Origin: Sulfurisoma sediminicola | Lineage (GTDB): Bacteria > Pseudomonadota > Gammaproteobacteria > Burkholderiales > Rhodocyclaceae | Direction of reading: 5' to 3' | NCBI RefSeq assembly: GCF_003865015.1 | Contig: NZ_BHVV01000001.1 | Location: 62,001 to 126,000 of the forward strand | Length of the DNA: 64,000 nucleotides | In this document: in pieces, positions 57,113 to 64,000 of the stretch | Layout: each line of letters opens with the position of its first letter | Numbering within the stretch: position 1 is the first letter of the stretch | The notes under the pieces: model-generated | What the model was told of the DNA's origin: nothing | The model's database searches: none | Seen by the model: the letters and a program-made list of their open reading frames with translations, nothing else | Position numbers and translations under genes: made by a program

Positions 57113-57871
57113 ATGACGGACAACGGCGCCCCCCACATCGAGGTCCGCGAAGTCACGCTGGGCTACGGCGAGTACGTGGTGCAGCGCGGTGTCGACTTCG
57201 CCGTGAACAAGAGCGACATCTTCGTCGTCATGGGCGGCAACGGCTGCGGCAAGACCACGCTGATGCGCGCGCTGGTGGGCCTGCAGGCGCCGCTCGCGGG
57301 CGAGGTGCGCTTCGGCGGCGAGGACTTCTGGGGCGCGGCCGAAGAGGAGCGGCAGCAGCTCAAGCGGCGGATGGGCATCCTGTTCCAGGGTGGCGCGCTG
57401 TGGAGTTCGCTGACGCTGGCCGAGAATGTCGCCCTGCCCTTGCACGAGTACACCGCGCTCTCGGCGGCGCAGGTCGAGGAGATCGTCGCTTTCAAGCTGG
57501 CGCTGGTCGGGCTGGCCGGTTTCGACGACTTCTACCCCTCCGAGCTTTCCGGCGGCATGAAGAAGCGCGCCGGGCTGGCGCGGGCCATGGCGCTCGACCC
57601 CGACATCCTGGTGATCGACGAGCCCTCCTCGGGCCTCGACCCGCTGACGGCGCGACGCCTCGACGAGCTGATCGTCGAGCTGCGCGACAGCCTCGGCACC
57701 ACGGTGGTGGTGGTGACGCACGATCTGGCCAGCATCCTGGCGATCGGCGACAATTCGGTCTATCTCGACGCCGACACCCACACCATGATTCCCACCGGAC
57801 ATCCGCAGGACGCGCTGAAGAACGGCGATCCGAAGGTTCGCCATTTCCTTACCCGGGGCAATTCGACGTGA
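57113..57871 (+). CDS. MlaF-family ABC transporter ATPase
   Basis: The 252-residue ATPase has Walker A GGNGCGKTT (about 41), Q-loop FQGGALWSSLTLAENV, signature LSGGMKKRAGLARAM, Walker B ILVIDEPSSGLDP and the switch VVTHD. The FQGGALWSSLTL segment and short length fit the MlaF (Ttg2A) group rather than sugar or peptide importers. It would energise the permease encoded upstream. Its stop overlaps the GTG of the MlaD-like gene (GTGA). Confidence 0.94.
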   Translation: MTDNGAPHIEVREVTLGYGEYVVQRGVDFAVNKSDIFVVMGGNGCGKTTLMRALVGLQAPLAGEVRFGGEDFWGAAEEERQQLKRRMGILFQGGALWSSLTLAENVALPLHEYTALSAAQVEEIVAFKLALVGLAGFDDFYPSELSGGMKKRAGLARAMALDPDILVIDEPSSGLDPLTARRLDELIVELRDSLGTTVVVVTHDLASILAIGDNSVYLDADTHTMIPTGHPQDALKNGDPKVRHFLTRGNST

Positions 57872-58860
57872 GCCGGAAAGCCAGCCCGACGCTGATCGGC
57901 GCCTTCGTGCTCGGCGCCATCGTGCTGTCCGTCGCCACCACGCTGCTGCTCGCCGGCGGCGGCTGGTTCGGCGAGAAGCGCCAGCACACGCTCTACTTCG
58001 AGGGCGCGGCGCAGGGCCTGCAAGTCGGCGCGCCGGTGATGTTCCTCGGCGTCAAGGTCGGCACCGTCCAGCAGATCCAGCTCGGCCTCGACGCCCATGA
58101 CAACCGCTTCGTCGTGCCCGTCACCATCGAGGTGCTGCCGAACGTGGTGCGAGCGCGCGGCGGCGAAGCGGTGGACCTGCGCGATCGCGCCGTCGTGCGC
58201 GGACTCGTCGAGCGCGGCCTGCGCGCGCGGCTGCGCATGCAGAGCCTGCTCACCGGCCAGCTTTACATCGACCTCGACTTCCTGCCGGACAAGCCGGCGC
58301 GCTTCGTCGCGCTCGATCCCGACGTCAGCGAGATCCCGACCGTGCGCACCGCCGTGCAGGAACTGCAGACGCGCCTCGAGTCCTTCCCGATGGAGAAGTT
58401 CCTCGCCGACGTCACGGCGATCAGCGGCGCCGTCAATGCCCTGATGTCGGCGCAGGGCACGCAGGAATTGCCGCAGCGGCTGCAGGCGACGCTGAAGCAT
58501 CTCGAGTCCCTCGCCGCGCGACTCGACGCCCAGGGCGGGCCGGTGCTCGACGATGCGAAGAAGGCGCTGGTCGCGGCGCAGCGCGCGCTGGCCAGGCTCG
58601 AGGCCGCATCCGATCACGTCGCCACCCTCACCGCCACCGACTCCGACATGGTGAAGAACTTGACGCAGGCGGCCGACGAGCTGGCCAGGGCCGCGGCCGC
58701 CGTGCGCAGCCTGACCGCACAGGAATCGCCGACGGTGCAGGGCGCCAACGCGGCGCTGAAGGAAATCGCCCGAGCCGCCGACGCGCTGCGGCTGCTGGCG
58801 GAAACGCTGGAGCAGCAGCCCGACGCGGTCTGGCGCGGCAAACGCAAGAAAACCGACTAG
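57868..58860 (+). CDS. MlaD-family (MCE domain) periplasmic lipid-binding protein
   Basis: A GTG overlapping the ATPase stop gives 330 residues. One N-terminal transmembrane helix (about 8-30) is followed by an MCE domain (about 38-120: LYFEGAAQGLQVGAPVMFLGVKVGTV). A long helical C-terminal extension (about 165-325) follows, with Ala/Leu/Asp heptads, longer than E. coli MlaD. The LYIDLDFLP segment is typical of PqiB/MlaD relatives. It would form the hexameric lipid channel of the transporter. FAH, DOMON-like and NamZ genes follow closely. Confidence 0.92.
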   Translation: MSRKASPTLIGAFVLGAIVLSVATTLLLAGGGWFGEKRQHTLYFEGAAQGLQVGAPVMFLGVKVGTVQQIQLGLDAHDNRFVVPVTIEVLPNVVRARGGEAVDLRDRAVVRGLVERGLRARLRMQSLLTGQLYIDLDFLPDKPARFVALDPDVSEIPTVRTAVQELQTRLESFPMEKFLADVTAISGAVNALMSAQGTQELPQRLQATLKHLESLAARLDAQGGPVLDDAKKALVAAQRALARLEAASDHVATLTATDSDMVKNLTQAADELARAAAAVRSLTAQESPTVQGANAALKEIARAADALRLLAETLEQQPDAVWRGKRKKTD

Positions 58861-58871
58861 GAGAGCAATCC

Positions 58872-59714
58872 GTGAAACTCGTCCGTTACGGCCCGCGCGG
58901 CCGCGAGAAACCCGGCCTCATCGACGCGCAGGGCCGGCTGCGCGACCTTTCCGCGCATTGCGCCACCCTCGGCTGGGACGAGCTGTCGCCGGCCGGCCTC
59001 AAGCGGCTGGCCGCGCTCGATCCGCGCACCTTGCCCGCCGTCCGCGGCGAGCCGCGCCTCGGCGTGCCCTTCACCGGCATCTCCAAGTTCATCGGCATCG
59101 GCCTCAACTACCGCGACCACGCGATCGAGGCCGGCATGGCGATCCCGAGCGAACCCATCGTCTTCATGAAGGCGACGAGCTGCATCAACGGCCCCTGCGA
59201 CCCCATCCTGCTGCCGCCCGGTTCGGTCAAGACCGACTGGGAGGTCGAACTCGGCATCGTCATCGGCCGCGAGGCGCGGCGCGTCGCCGAAGCGAAGGCG
59301 CTCGACCACGTCGCCGGCTACTGCGTGATCAACGACGTCTCGGAGCGCGAATACCAGCTCGAGCGCGGCAGCCAGTGGGACAAGGGCAAGGGCTGCGACA
59401 GCTTCGGCCCCATCGGCCCCTGGCTCGTCACGAAGGACGAAGTGCCCGACCCGCAGAACCTCCGCCTCTGGCTGGAGCTGAACGGCGAGCGCGTGCAGGA
59501 CGGCAGCACGGCGACGATGATCTTCGGCGTCCGCGAGATCGTCAGCTACCTCTCGCGCTTCATGACGCTCCATCCCGGCGACGTCATCGCCACCGGCACG
59601 CCGCCCGGCGTCGGCATGGGTCGCAAGCCGCAGCGATTTCTCGGCGCCGGCGACACGCTGCGCCTCGGCGTCGAGGGCCTCGGCGAGCAGCGCCAGACGG
59701 TGCGGGCTGCCTGA
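58872..59714 (+). CDS. Fumarylacetoacetate hydrolase family protein
   Basis: A GTG eleven bases after the MlaD stop, with GAGAG upstream, gives 280 residues. The FAH C-terminal fold is visible: IGLNYRDHAIEAGM, PIVFMKATSCINGPCDPI, DWEVELGIVIG (metal-binding Glu), CVINDVSEREYQ and DVIATGTPPGVG. Relatives are 2-hydroxyhepta-2,4-diene-1,7-dioate isomerases, ureidoglycolate lyase-like enzymes and oxaloacetate decarboxylases; the sequence alone does not choose. Its position after lipid-transport genes gives no clear hint. Confidence 0.9.
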   Translation: MKLVRYGPRGREKPGLIDAQGRLRDLSAHCATLGWDELSPAGLKRLAALDPRTLPAVRGEPRLGVPFTGISKFIGIGLNYRDHAIEAGMAIPSEPIVFMKATSCINGPCDPILLPPGSVKTDWEVELGIVIGREARRVAEAKALDHVAGYCVINDVSEREYQLERGSQWDKGKGCDSFGPIGPWLVTKDEVPDPQNLRLWLELNGERVQDGSTATMIFGVREIVSYLSRFMTLHPGDVIATGTPPGVGMGRKPQRFLGAGDTLRLGVEGLGEQRQTVRAA

Positions 59715-59717
59715 ACC

Positions 59718-60254
59718 GTGGGGGTCACGCTCGCTCCGCATCCGGACAATCCGGCGGGCTTGCAGCACGAAGTCGATGCGACGCTGACGCGGCGGCCCGA
59801 CGGCGTTCTCGCCGTCGCCTATTCGATTCGCGGCGACATGTCGGCGCTCCACGTGCCGACGCCGATGGCGCCCGCATCCGCCGACGCGCTGTGGCGCACG
59901 ACCTGCTGCGAGCTGTTCGTCGCCGCCGGCGAGAAAGGCTACCGCGAATTCAACTTCTCGCCCTCCGGCCAGTGGGCGGTCTACGATTTCGCGGACTACC
60001 GCGAGCGCGCGCCAGTGCCCCCCGATTGCCCGGCACCGACGATCACGCGACGCATTGACGAGACCGCACTGAGAGTCGACGTCGAATTGCCCGCCGCCGC
60101 CCTGCCCGCCGGCGAGCTGCGCCTCGGCATTTCCGCCATACTCGAAACGCGTGACGGCGAGATCGGCTACTGGGCGCTCGCCCATGCGCCGGGCCGGCCC
60201 GATTTCCATTACGCCACCGCCTTCGCGCTCGCATTCGAAAAGGATCCTGCATGA
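59718..60254 (+). CDS. DOMON-like domain protein
   Basis: A GTG three bases after the FAH stop gives 178 residues. The beta-sandwich pattern includes VLAVAYSIRGDMSALHVP, LWRTTCCELFVAAGEKGYREFNFSPSGQWAVYDF, and a C-terminal GYWALAHAPGRPDFHYATAF. The W-R-T-T-C-x-E-x-F motif is diagnostic of cytoplasmic DOMON-like proteins of Proteobacteria (no signal peptide here). They are of unknown function and often lie beside DUF1343/NamZ, as here. ATGA overlap with the next gene. Confidence 0.85.
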   Translation: MGVTLAPHPDNPAGLQHEVDATLTRRPDGVLAVAYSIRGDMSALHVPTPMAPASADALWRTTCCELFVAAGEKGYREFNFSPSGQWAVYDFADYRERAPVPPDCPAPTITRRIDETALRVDVELPAAALPAGELRLGISAILETRDGEIGYWALAHAPGRPDFHYATAFALAFEKDPA

Positions 60255-61459
60255 AATTCGGTCTCGACCGATTCCTCGAAGACCCCGTCCTGCGCCGCCC
60301 GCTCGCAGGCCGCCGCGTCGCCCTGCTCGCTCACCCGGCCTCGACGACGCGCGATCTGGTCCATGCCCTCGACGCGATCGCAGCCCTGGCCGACATCAAG
60401 CTGACCGCGGCCTTCGGGCCGCAGCACGGTTTGCGCGGCGACAAGCAGGACAACATGATGGAATCGCCCGACACCTTCGATCCGGTCCACGGCATCCCGG
60501 TCTTCAGCCTCTACGGCGAGGTGCGGCGGCCGAACGACGCCATGATGGACACGTTCGACGTGCTGCTGGTCGACCTGCAGGACCTCGGCTGCCGCATCTA
60601 CACCTTCGTCACCACGCTGCGCTACGTGCTCGAAGCCGCCGCGCACCACGGCAAGTCGGTGTGGGTCCTCGACCGCCCCAACCCGGCGGGCCGCCCCGTC
60701 GAAGGCCTGCGGCTGCGCGACGGCTGGGAGAGCTTCGTCGGCGCCGGGGCCATGCCCATGCGCCACGGCATGACGCTGGGCGAAATGGCGCGCTGGTTCG
60801 TCGCGACGCTCAAGCTCGACGTCGAGTTCGAAGTCGTCACCATGGAGGGCTGGCAGCCGGACGCCGCGCCCGGCCACGGCTGGCCGCTGCTCGAAAGAAC
60901 CTGGATCAATCCGAGCCCCAATGCGCCCAACCTGTCGATGGCGCGCTGCTACGCCGGCACGGTGATGCTCGAGGGCACGACGCTGTCCGAGGGACGCGGC
61001 ACGACGCGGCCGCTGGAACTCTTCGGCGCGCCCGACATCGATGCCGCCGCGCTACTCAAGGAAATGACGTCGCTCGCCCCGGACTGGCTCGCCGGCTGCC
61101 GGCTGCGCCCCTGCTGGTTCGAGCCGACCTTCCACAAGCACGCGGGCCAGCTCTGCCAGGGCCTGCAGATCCACGTCGAGGACCCGGCCCACTACGACCA
61201 CGCCGCCTTCCGCCCCTGGCGGCTGATGGCGCTGGCCTTCAAGGCCCTGCGCCGCCTGCACCCCGACTACCCGCTGTGGCGCGACTTCCCCTACGAATAC
61301 GAGCGCGACCGCCTCGCCATCGACCTCATCAACGGCAGCGAACTGTTGCGCTTGTGGGTCGATGACCCGGCCGCGACGCCGGCCGATCTCGATGCCCTGA
61401 CGCGGCCCGACGAGGGCAGCTGGCGCGAGGAAATCTTTCCGTCGCTGCTCTATCGCTGA
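60251..61459 (+). CDS. namZ: NamZ-type exo-beta-N-acetylmuramidase (DUF1343)
   Basis: The 402-residue protein has the DUF1343 signatures: AAFGPQHGLRGDKQDNM (about 55-71), PVFSLYGEVRRPNDAMM, DVLLVDLQDLGCRIYTFVTT, VLDRPNPAG and ERTWINPSPNAPNL. Characterised NamZ removes terminal MurNAc from peptidoglycan fragments. No signal peptide is present, so it would act on recovered muropeptides in the cytoplasm; most characterised members are secreted, so this is a point to check. It ends the operon that begins at the MlaE gene or rhlE. Confidence 0.88.
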   Translation: MKFGLDRFLEDPVLRRPLAGRRVALLAHPASTTRDLVHALDAIAALADIKLTAAFGPQHGLRGDKQDNMMESPDTFDPVHGIPVFSLYGEVRRPNDAMMDTFDVLLVDLQDLGCRIYTFVTTLRYVLEAAAHHGKSVWVLDRPNPAGRPVEGLRLRDGWESFVGAGAMPMRHGMTLGEMARWFVATLKLDVEFEVVTMEGWQPDAAPGHGWPLLERTWINPSPNAPNLSMARCYAGTVMLEGTTLSEGRGTTRPLELFGAPDIDAAALLKEMTSLAPDWLAGCRLRPCWFEPTFHKHAGQLCQGLQIHVEDPAHYDHAAFRPWRLMALAFKALRRLHPDYPLWRDFPYEYERDRLAIDLINGSELLRLWVDDPAATPADLDALTRPDEGSWREEIFPSLLYR

Positions 61460-61841
61460 CCGCGTCGCCATCCCGCCATCCGCTACGGCGAGGAGAGCAT
61501 TTTTTGCTCGACCGCCTTGTAGCGCAGTTGCCTCATCAGAGCCGACTTTTCGTCTGGCGGCGCGCCATGCGCTTCCTGCCGAAAATCTAAGGTTGCGATC
61601 GCTTTGGCCGAAAACCCGACAAAAACAGTCGACCGCGGACGACCTCCCGCGGCCGGACCGCAATGTCATTCGTATAAATGCAATGTTTGATCTGGCGCAA
61701 AATAGGCGACCCGATTGCCTATAATATCCACGACGGCTGCACGGGAACATACCCGACCAGATACGACTTGGACCAAACCTTGTGCAGGACCTGGGTTGCA
61801 ACCAAGGCCCCCGGCCCCCACTAAAGGAAGGAGAAATACAA
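61460..61841. other. Intergenic leader region of the second bacteriohemerythrin
   Basis: The 382-base gap has a dispersed-repeat copy (61541-61550, minus), an A/T-richer stretch from 61660, a TATAAT box (61720-61725) and a leader of about 110 bases. The leader includes GGTTGCAACC (61794-61803). No gene is seen. Confidence 0.5.
61687..61725 (+). promoter_or_regulatory. Promoter with possible FNR/ANR-like half site
   Basis: TATAAT at 61720-61725 has no good -35 box. Upstream, TTGAT-CTGG-CGCAA (61687-61700) has one perfect and one imperfect FNR half-site and is centred about 39 bases before the expected start. This would fit an activator-dependent, oxygen-responsive promoter, but the spacing is slightly short. 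Confidence 0.35.
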
Positions 61842-62321
61842 ATGGCTGAACCCACCGCAAGCAAGGCGCCCTACGTCGTCGAATGGCGCGACGGGTTCCT
61901 CATCGACATCGCCCAGGTCGACCGCGAGCACAAGCACCTCTTCACGCTCGTCAAGCGCCTGGAACTCGGCACGGTTCAGGCGACGATCGACGAGCTTCTC
62001 GACTACGTCGTGACACACTTCACCAACGAGCAGAAGCTCATGGAGGACAGCGGCTATCCGGCGTTCAACGAGCACCTGAGGCTGCATGAGGAATTCGCAT
62101 CGGCGGTCGCGGATTTCCTCTCCAGCGGCGACGAGTGGAATGATGACCGCGTGCAGACATTGCGGCGCTTCCTCAACAAATGGCTCATCGGCCACATCAT
62201 GACCCACGACCTGCGCTTCGGTAAATGGTACCGCGACCACCACGGCACCGACGCGCCCGAGGTCGTCGCCAAGCCCGCAAAGAAGGTCGGCTGGTTCGAT
62301 CGCCTGCTCGGCCGGGGCTGA
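61842..62321 (+). CDS. Bacteriohemerythrin
   Basis: The ATG at 61842, with AAGGAAGGAGA upstream, gives 159 residues. Di-iron ligands are placed as in the family: DIAQVDREHKHLF (His30), VVTHFTNEQKLM (His, Glu), FNEHLRLHEEF (two His) and IGHIMTHDLRFGKW (His, Asp). A short basic tail (KPAKKVGWFDRLLGRG) follows. It is a cytoplasmic O2-binding protein that may supply oxygen to enzymes at low tension. It is a single-gene unit with a strong ribosome site, an activator-type promoter and a terminator. Confidence 0.94.
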   Translation: MAEPTASKAPYVVEWRDGFLIDIAQVDREHKHLFTLVKRLELGTVQATIDELLDYVVTHFTNEQKLMEDSGYPAFNEHLRLHEEFASAVADFLSSGDEWNDDRVQTLRRFLNKWLIGHIMTHDLRFGKWYRDHHGTDAPEVVAKPAKKVGWFDRLLGRG

Positions 62322-62360
62322 TTCCAGCTTCCACATCGCGTTCGCCGGCTTCCCCGGACG

Positions 62361-62396
62361 AAAAAACGCCACGGCATGCCGTGGCGTTTGCATTTT
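62361..62396. terminator. Bidirectional rho-independent terminator
   Basis: AACGCCACGG-CATG-CCGTGGCGTT is a perfect 24-base palindrome (62365-62388). It is followed by TTTGCATTTT on the plus strand and preceded by AAAAAA, giving TTTTTT on the minus strand. It serves the bacteriohemerythrin and the convergent methyltransferase gene. Confidence 0.9.
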
Positions 62397-62414
62397 CGGC
62401 CGCGCCCCGAGGCC

Positions 62415-63155
62415 CTAAGGCTTGCTGGCGGTGAACACCAGTCCGGCGAGCTTGCGGACGACGAAGCGCCGGAAGGCCACGGGGACGATCGCCACCAGGG
62501 ATTTCCGGTGTTCGAGCCGCTTCCCCAGCCACTCCTCCTCGATATGCCCGATCGCGACGAAACGGCGGGCGAATGCGCCGTGGATGTCGTCGAGCGTCCG
62601 GTAATGGGTCCATTGGTCGAGCCATGAGCACATTTCCCTGCTCCAGTTCATGGGTGATCGCCCCTGCCTGAAATAGCCGAGGCCGAGGGCCGCGAGCGTC
62701 GCGGCGTAATGGACGCGGAAAGCGCTGCGCTTGGGAAACCAGTGCAGAAACGGAATGCCGACGTGCCCCTCCCGCCAGACGGACCGGTCCGGAAACAGGC
62801 TCAGCACCTGGGCGCCGGGCTTCATGACGCGATGGATTTCGGCAAGCACCCTGTCCAGGTCCGGCACGTGCTCCATGACCTGGTTGCTGACGACGAGATC
62901 GAACGTTCCATCGGGAAACGGGATGACATTGGTGTTCGCATCCATCGGGAATATGACCTGGCCCAGCAGTTCGCGGTCGACGGCCGACTCGTAGCTTCCA
63001 CCGTCGTAGAAGACGTCGCAGCCGAAGGCGTCGATGCCCTGCTGGCGCAGGCCCTTGACGATCTGCCCGGCACCGCAGCCGTAATCGAGGACGGTCAGCT
63101 TGCGGCCGCCCTTCCGTTCAGCTATCCAGCGAACGCAGAATTCGTAGTTGTCCAT
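62415..63155 (-). CDS. Class I SAM-dependent methyltransferase
   Basis: The 246-residue protein has motif I as VLDYGCGAGQIV (about 22-33), motif II around IDAFGCDVFYDGG, and FDLVVSNQVMEHVPDLDRVLAEIHRVMKPGAQVLSLFP, the Methyltransf_11 signature. The C-terminal 80 residues are basic and partly hydrophobic (LVAIVPVAFRRFVVRKLAGLVF) and may associate with membrane. The acceptor is unknown. It resembles methyltransferases of polysaccharide or lipid modification loci, but no such genes are adjacent here. Confidence 0.87.
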   Translation of the reverse strand: MDNYEFCVRWIAERKGGRKLTVLDYGCGAGQIVKGLRQQGIDAFGCDVFYDGGSYESAVDRELLGQVIFPMDANTNVIPFPDGTFDLVVSNQVMEHVPDLDRVLAEIHRVMKPGAQVLSLFPDRSVWREGHVGIPFLHWFPKRSAFRVHYAATLAALGLGYFRQGRSPMNWSREMCSWLDQWTHYRTLDDIHGAFARRFVAIGHIEEEWLGKRLEHRKSLVAIVPVAFRRFVVRKLAGLVFTASKP

Positions 63156-63220
63156 TCGTCATTCCCGCTCGCCTCGCATCGCCCCGCCGCCGTATCGCCG
63201 GAGCCGACTTTTCCAAATGA

Positions 63221-63245
63221 CAACGCCACGAAAGCCGTGGCGTTG
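63221..63245 (-). terminator. Hairpin after pntB
   Basis: CAACGCCACG-AAAGC-CGTGGCGTTG forms a perfect 10-base stem 22 bases after the pntB stop. The following minus-strand GTCATTTGG is a poor T-run, so termination may be partial. Its arm shares AACGCCACG with the terminator at 62365. Confidence 0.55.
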
Positions 63246-63266
63246 TCCGTTCCCGGTTGGATGCGC

Positions 63267-64000
63267 TCAACCCTTGAGCGCGGCGAGCACCTCGTCGAGC
63301 ATTTTCTTGGCGTCGCCGAACAGCATGCGGTTGTTGTCCTTGTAGAAGAGCGGGTTGTCGACGCCGGCGTAGCCCGAAGCCATGGAGCGCTTCATCACGA
63401 TCGACGTCTTCGCCTTCCACACTTCCAGCACCGGCATGCCGGCTATGGGGCTGGTCGGATCTTCCTCGGCCGAGGGGTTCACGATGTCGTTGGCGCCGAT
63501 GACCATGGAGACGTCGGTATCGGGGAAGTCGGCGTTGATCTCGTCCATCTCCATCACGATGTCGTAGGGCACCTTGGCCTCGGCCAGCAGCACGTTCATG
63601 TGGCCCGGCATGCGGCCGGCCACCGGGTGGATGCCGAAGCGGACGTTCACGCCCTTCTCGCGCAAATGTTTGGTGATTTCGTAGACCGTGTGCTGCGCCT
63701 GCGCCACCGCCATGCCGTAGCCGGGCACGATGATGACGTTCTTCGCGTCCCTGAGCAGTTCGGCGGTGTCGACGGCGGAGATCGCGGTGACCTCGCCGGC
63801 CGGCTGACCATCGGCCTTGGCCACCACCGTGCCGCCGCCGGTGCCGAAGCCGCCGGCGATGACGCTGATGAAGTTGCGGTTCATCGCGCGACACATGATG
63901 TAGGAAAGGATGGCGCCGCTCGATCCGACCAGCGCGCCGACGACGATCAGGAGGTCGTTGGAGAGCATGAAGCCGGTCGCCGCCGCCGCCCAGCCCGAGT
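63267..64000 (-). CDS. pntB: NAD(P) transhydrogenase subunit beta, C-terminal part (runs off the edge)
   Basis: About 244 codons are visible; the N-terminus is beyond the right edge. A last membrane helix ([21 protein letters not shown]) precedes domain III, the NADP(H)-binding part. Domain III is recognised by [63 protein letters not shown] and [15 protein letters not shown]. The enzyme couples proton entry to NADPH formation in the inner membrane. The pntA genes would lie upstream outside the window. A hairpin follows the stop. Confidence 0.96.
   Translation of the reverse strand, partial: SGWAAAATGFMLSNDLLIVVGALVGSSGAILSYIMCRAMNRNFISVIAGGFGTGGGTVVAKADGQPAGEVTAISAVDTAELLRDAKNVIIVPGYGMAVAQAQHTVYEITKHLREKGVNVRFGIHPVAGRMPGHMNVLLAEAKVPYDIVMEMDEINADFPDTDVSMVIGANDIVNPSAEEDPTSPIAGMPVLEVWKAKTSIVMKRSMASGYAGVDNPLFYKDNNRMLFGDAKKMLDEVLAALKG

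Noticed and set aside
61730-61841. Possible riboswitch in the bacteriohemerythrin leader
   Set aside because: I compared it mentally with the cyclic-di-GMP and other common aptamers and found no matching conserved core; only a short palindrome is present.

Overview
The window is high-GC, densely coded DNA from a betaproteobacterium. Gene orders such as rarA-lolA-ftsK facing a Crp-type regulator and trxB, ilvE-zinc finger-waaF, and the style of the redox genes point to Rhodocyclales. This placement is inferred from gene content and was not tested. I saw no rRNA, tRNA, CRISPR array or replication origin.

Layout. 1-24.2 kb is mainly conserved housekeeping: rarA (partial), lolA, ftsK, a Crp/Fnr regulator, trxB, an Smr protein, glnB-nadE, ppa, a copper efflux pair (copA-copZ), a rhodanese, cytochrome c', purB, mnmA, ilvE, waaF and a phosphohexomutase. 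Inside it, 13.4-18.0 kb encodes a DprE1/DprE2-like epimerase pair and a UPF0104-type membrane protein. The pair is separated by about 1.5 kb holding a lipoprotein and a nucleotidyltransferase gene between 21-base inverted repeats. 24.2-25.8 kb is a lower-GC patch with a higBA toxin-antitoxin pair and a secreted-protein gene that looks frameshifted. alaS and single genes follow, then an aryl-CoA module (monooxygenase, MarR regulator, CoA ligase) at 31.4-34.7 kb.

The most distinctive region is 34.8-45.4 kb. A sensor kinase with a periplasmic CxxCH haem motif and an NtrC-type regulator sit directly before a palindrome and a well-formed sigma-54 promoter. Downstream, all co-directional, are a secreted Met-rich repeat protein, a small secreted protein, a pentahaem cytochrome, a Tat-exported DMSO-reductase-family molybdoenzyme, a four-cluster ferredoxin, a TorD-type chaperone, a class III cyclase and another secreted protein. 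I read this as one inducible periplasmic redox system. The pairing of a Met-rich protein with a DmsA-like enzyme suggests oxidant scavenging with methionine sulfoxide reduction, but the substrate is unknown.

45.4-64 kb holds a SAM hydrolase-adenine deaminase pair, a 1536-residue RTX-type secreted protein without cysteine, two bacteriohemerythrins, an RhlE helicase, an Mla-type lipid transport operon running into FAH, DOMON-like and NamZ genes, a methyltransferase and the 3' end of pntB. Two gaps inside operons (42.6-42.9 kb and 56.9-57.1 kb) carry copies of a structured repeat with a conserved core and covarying stems.
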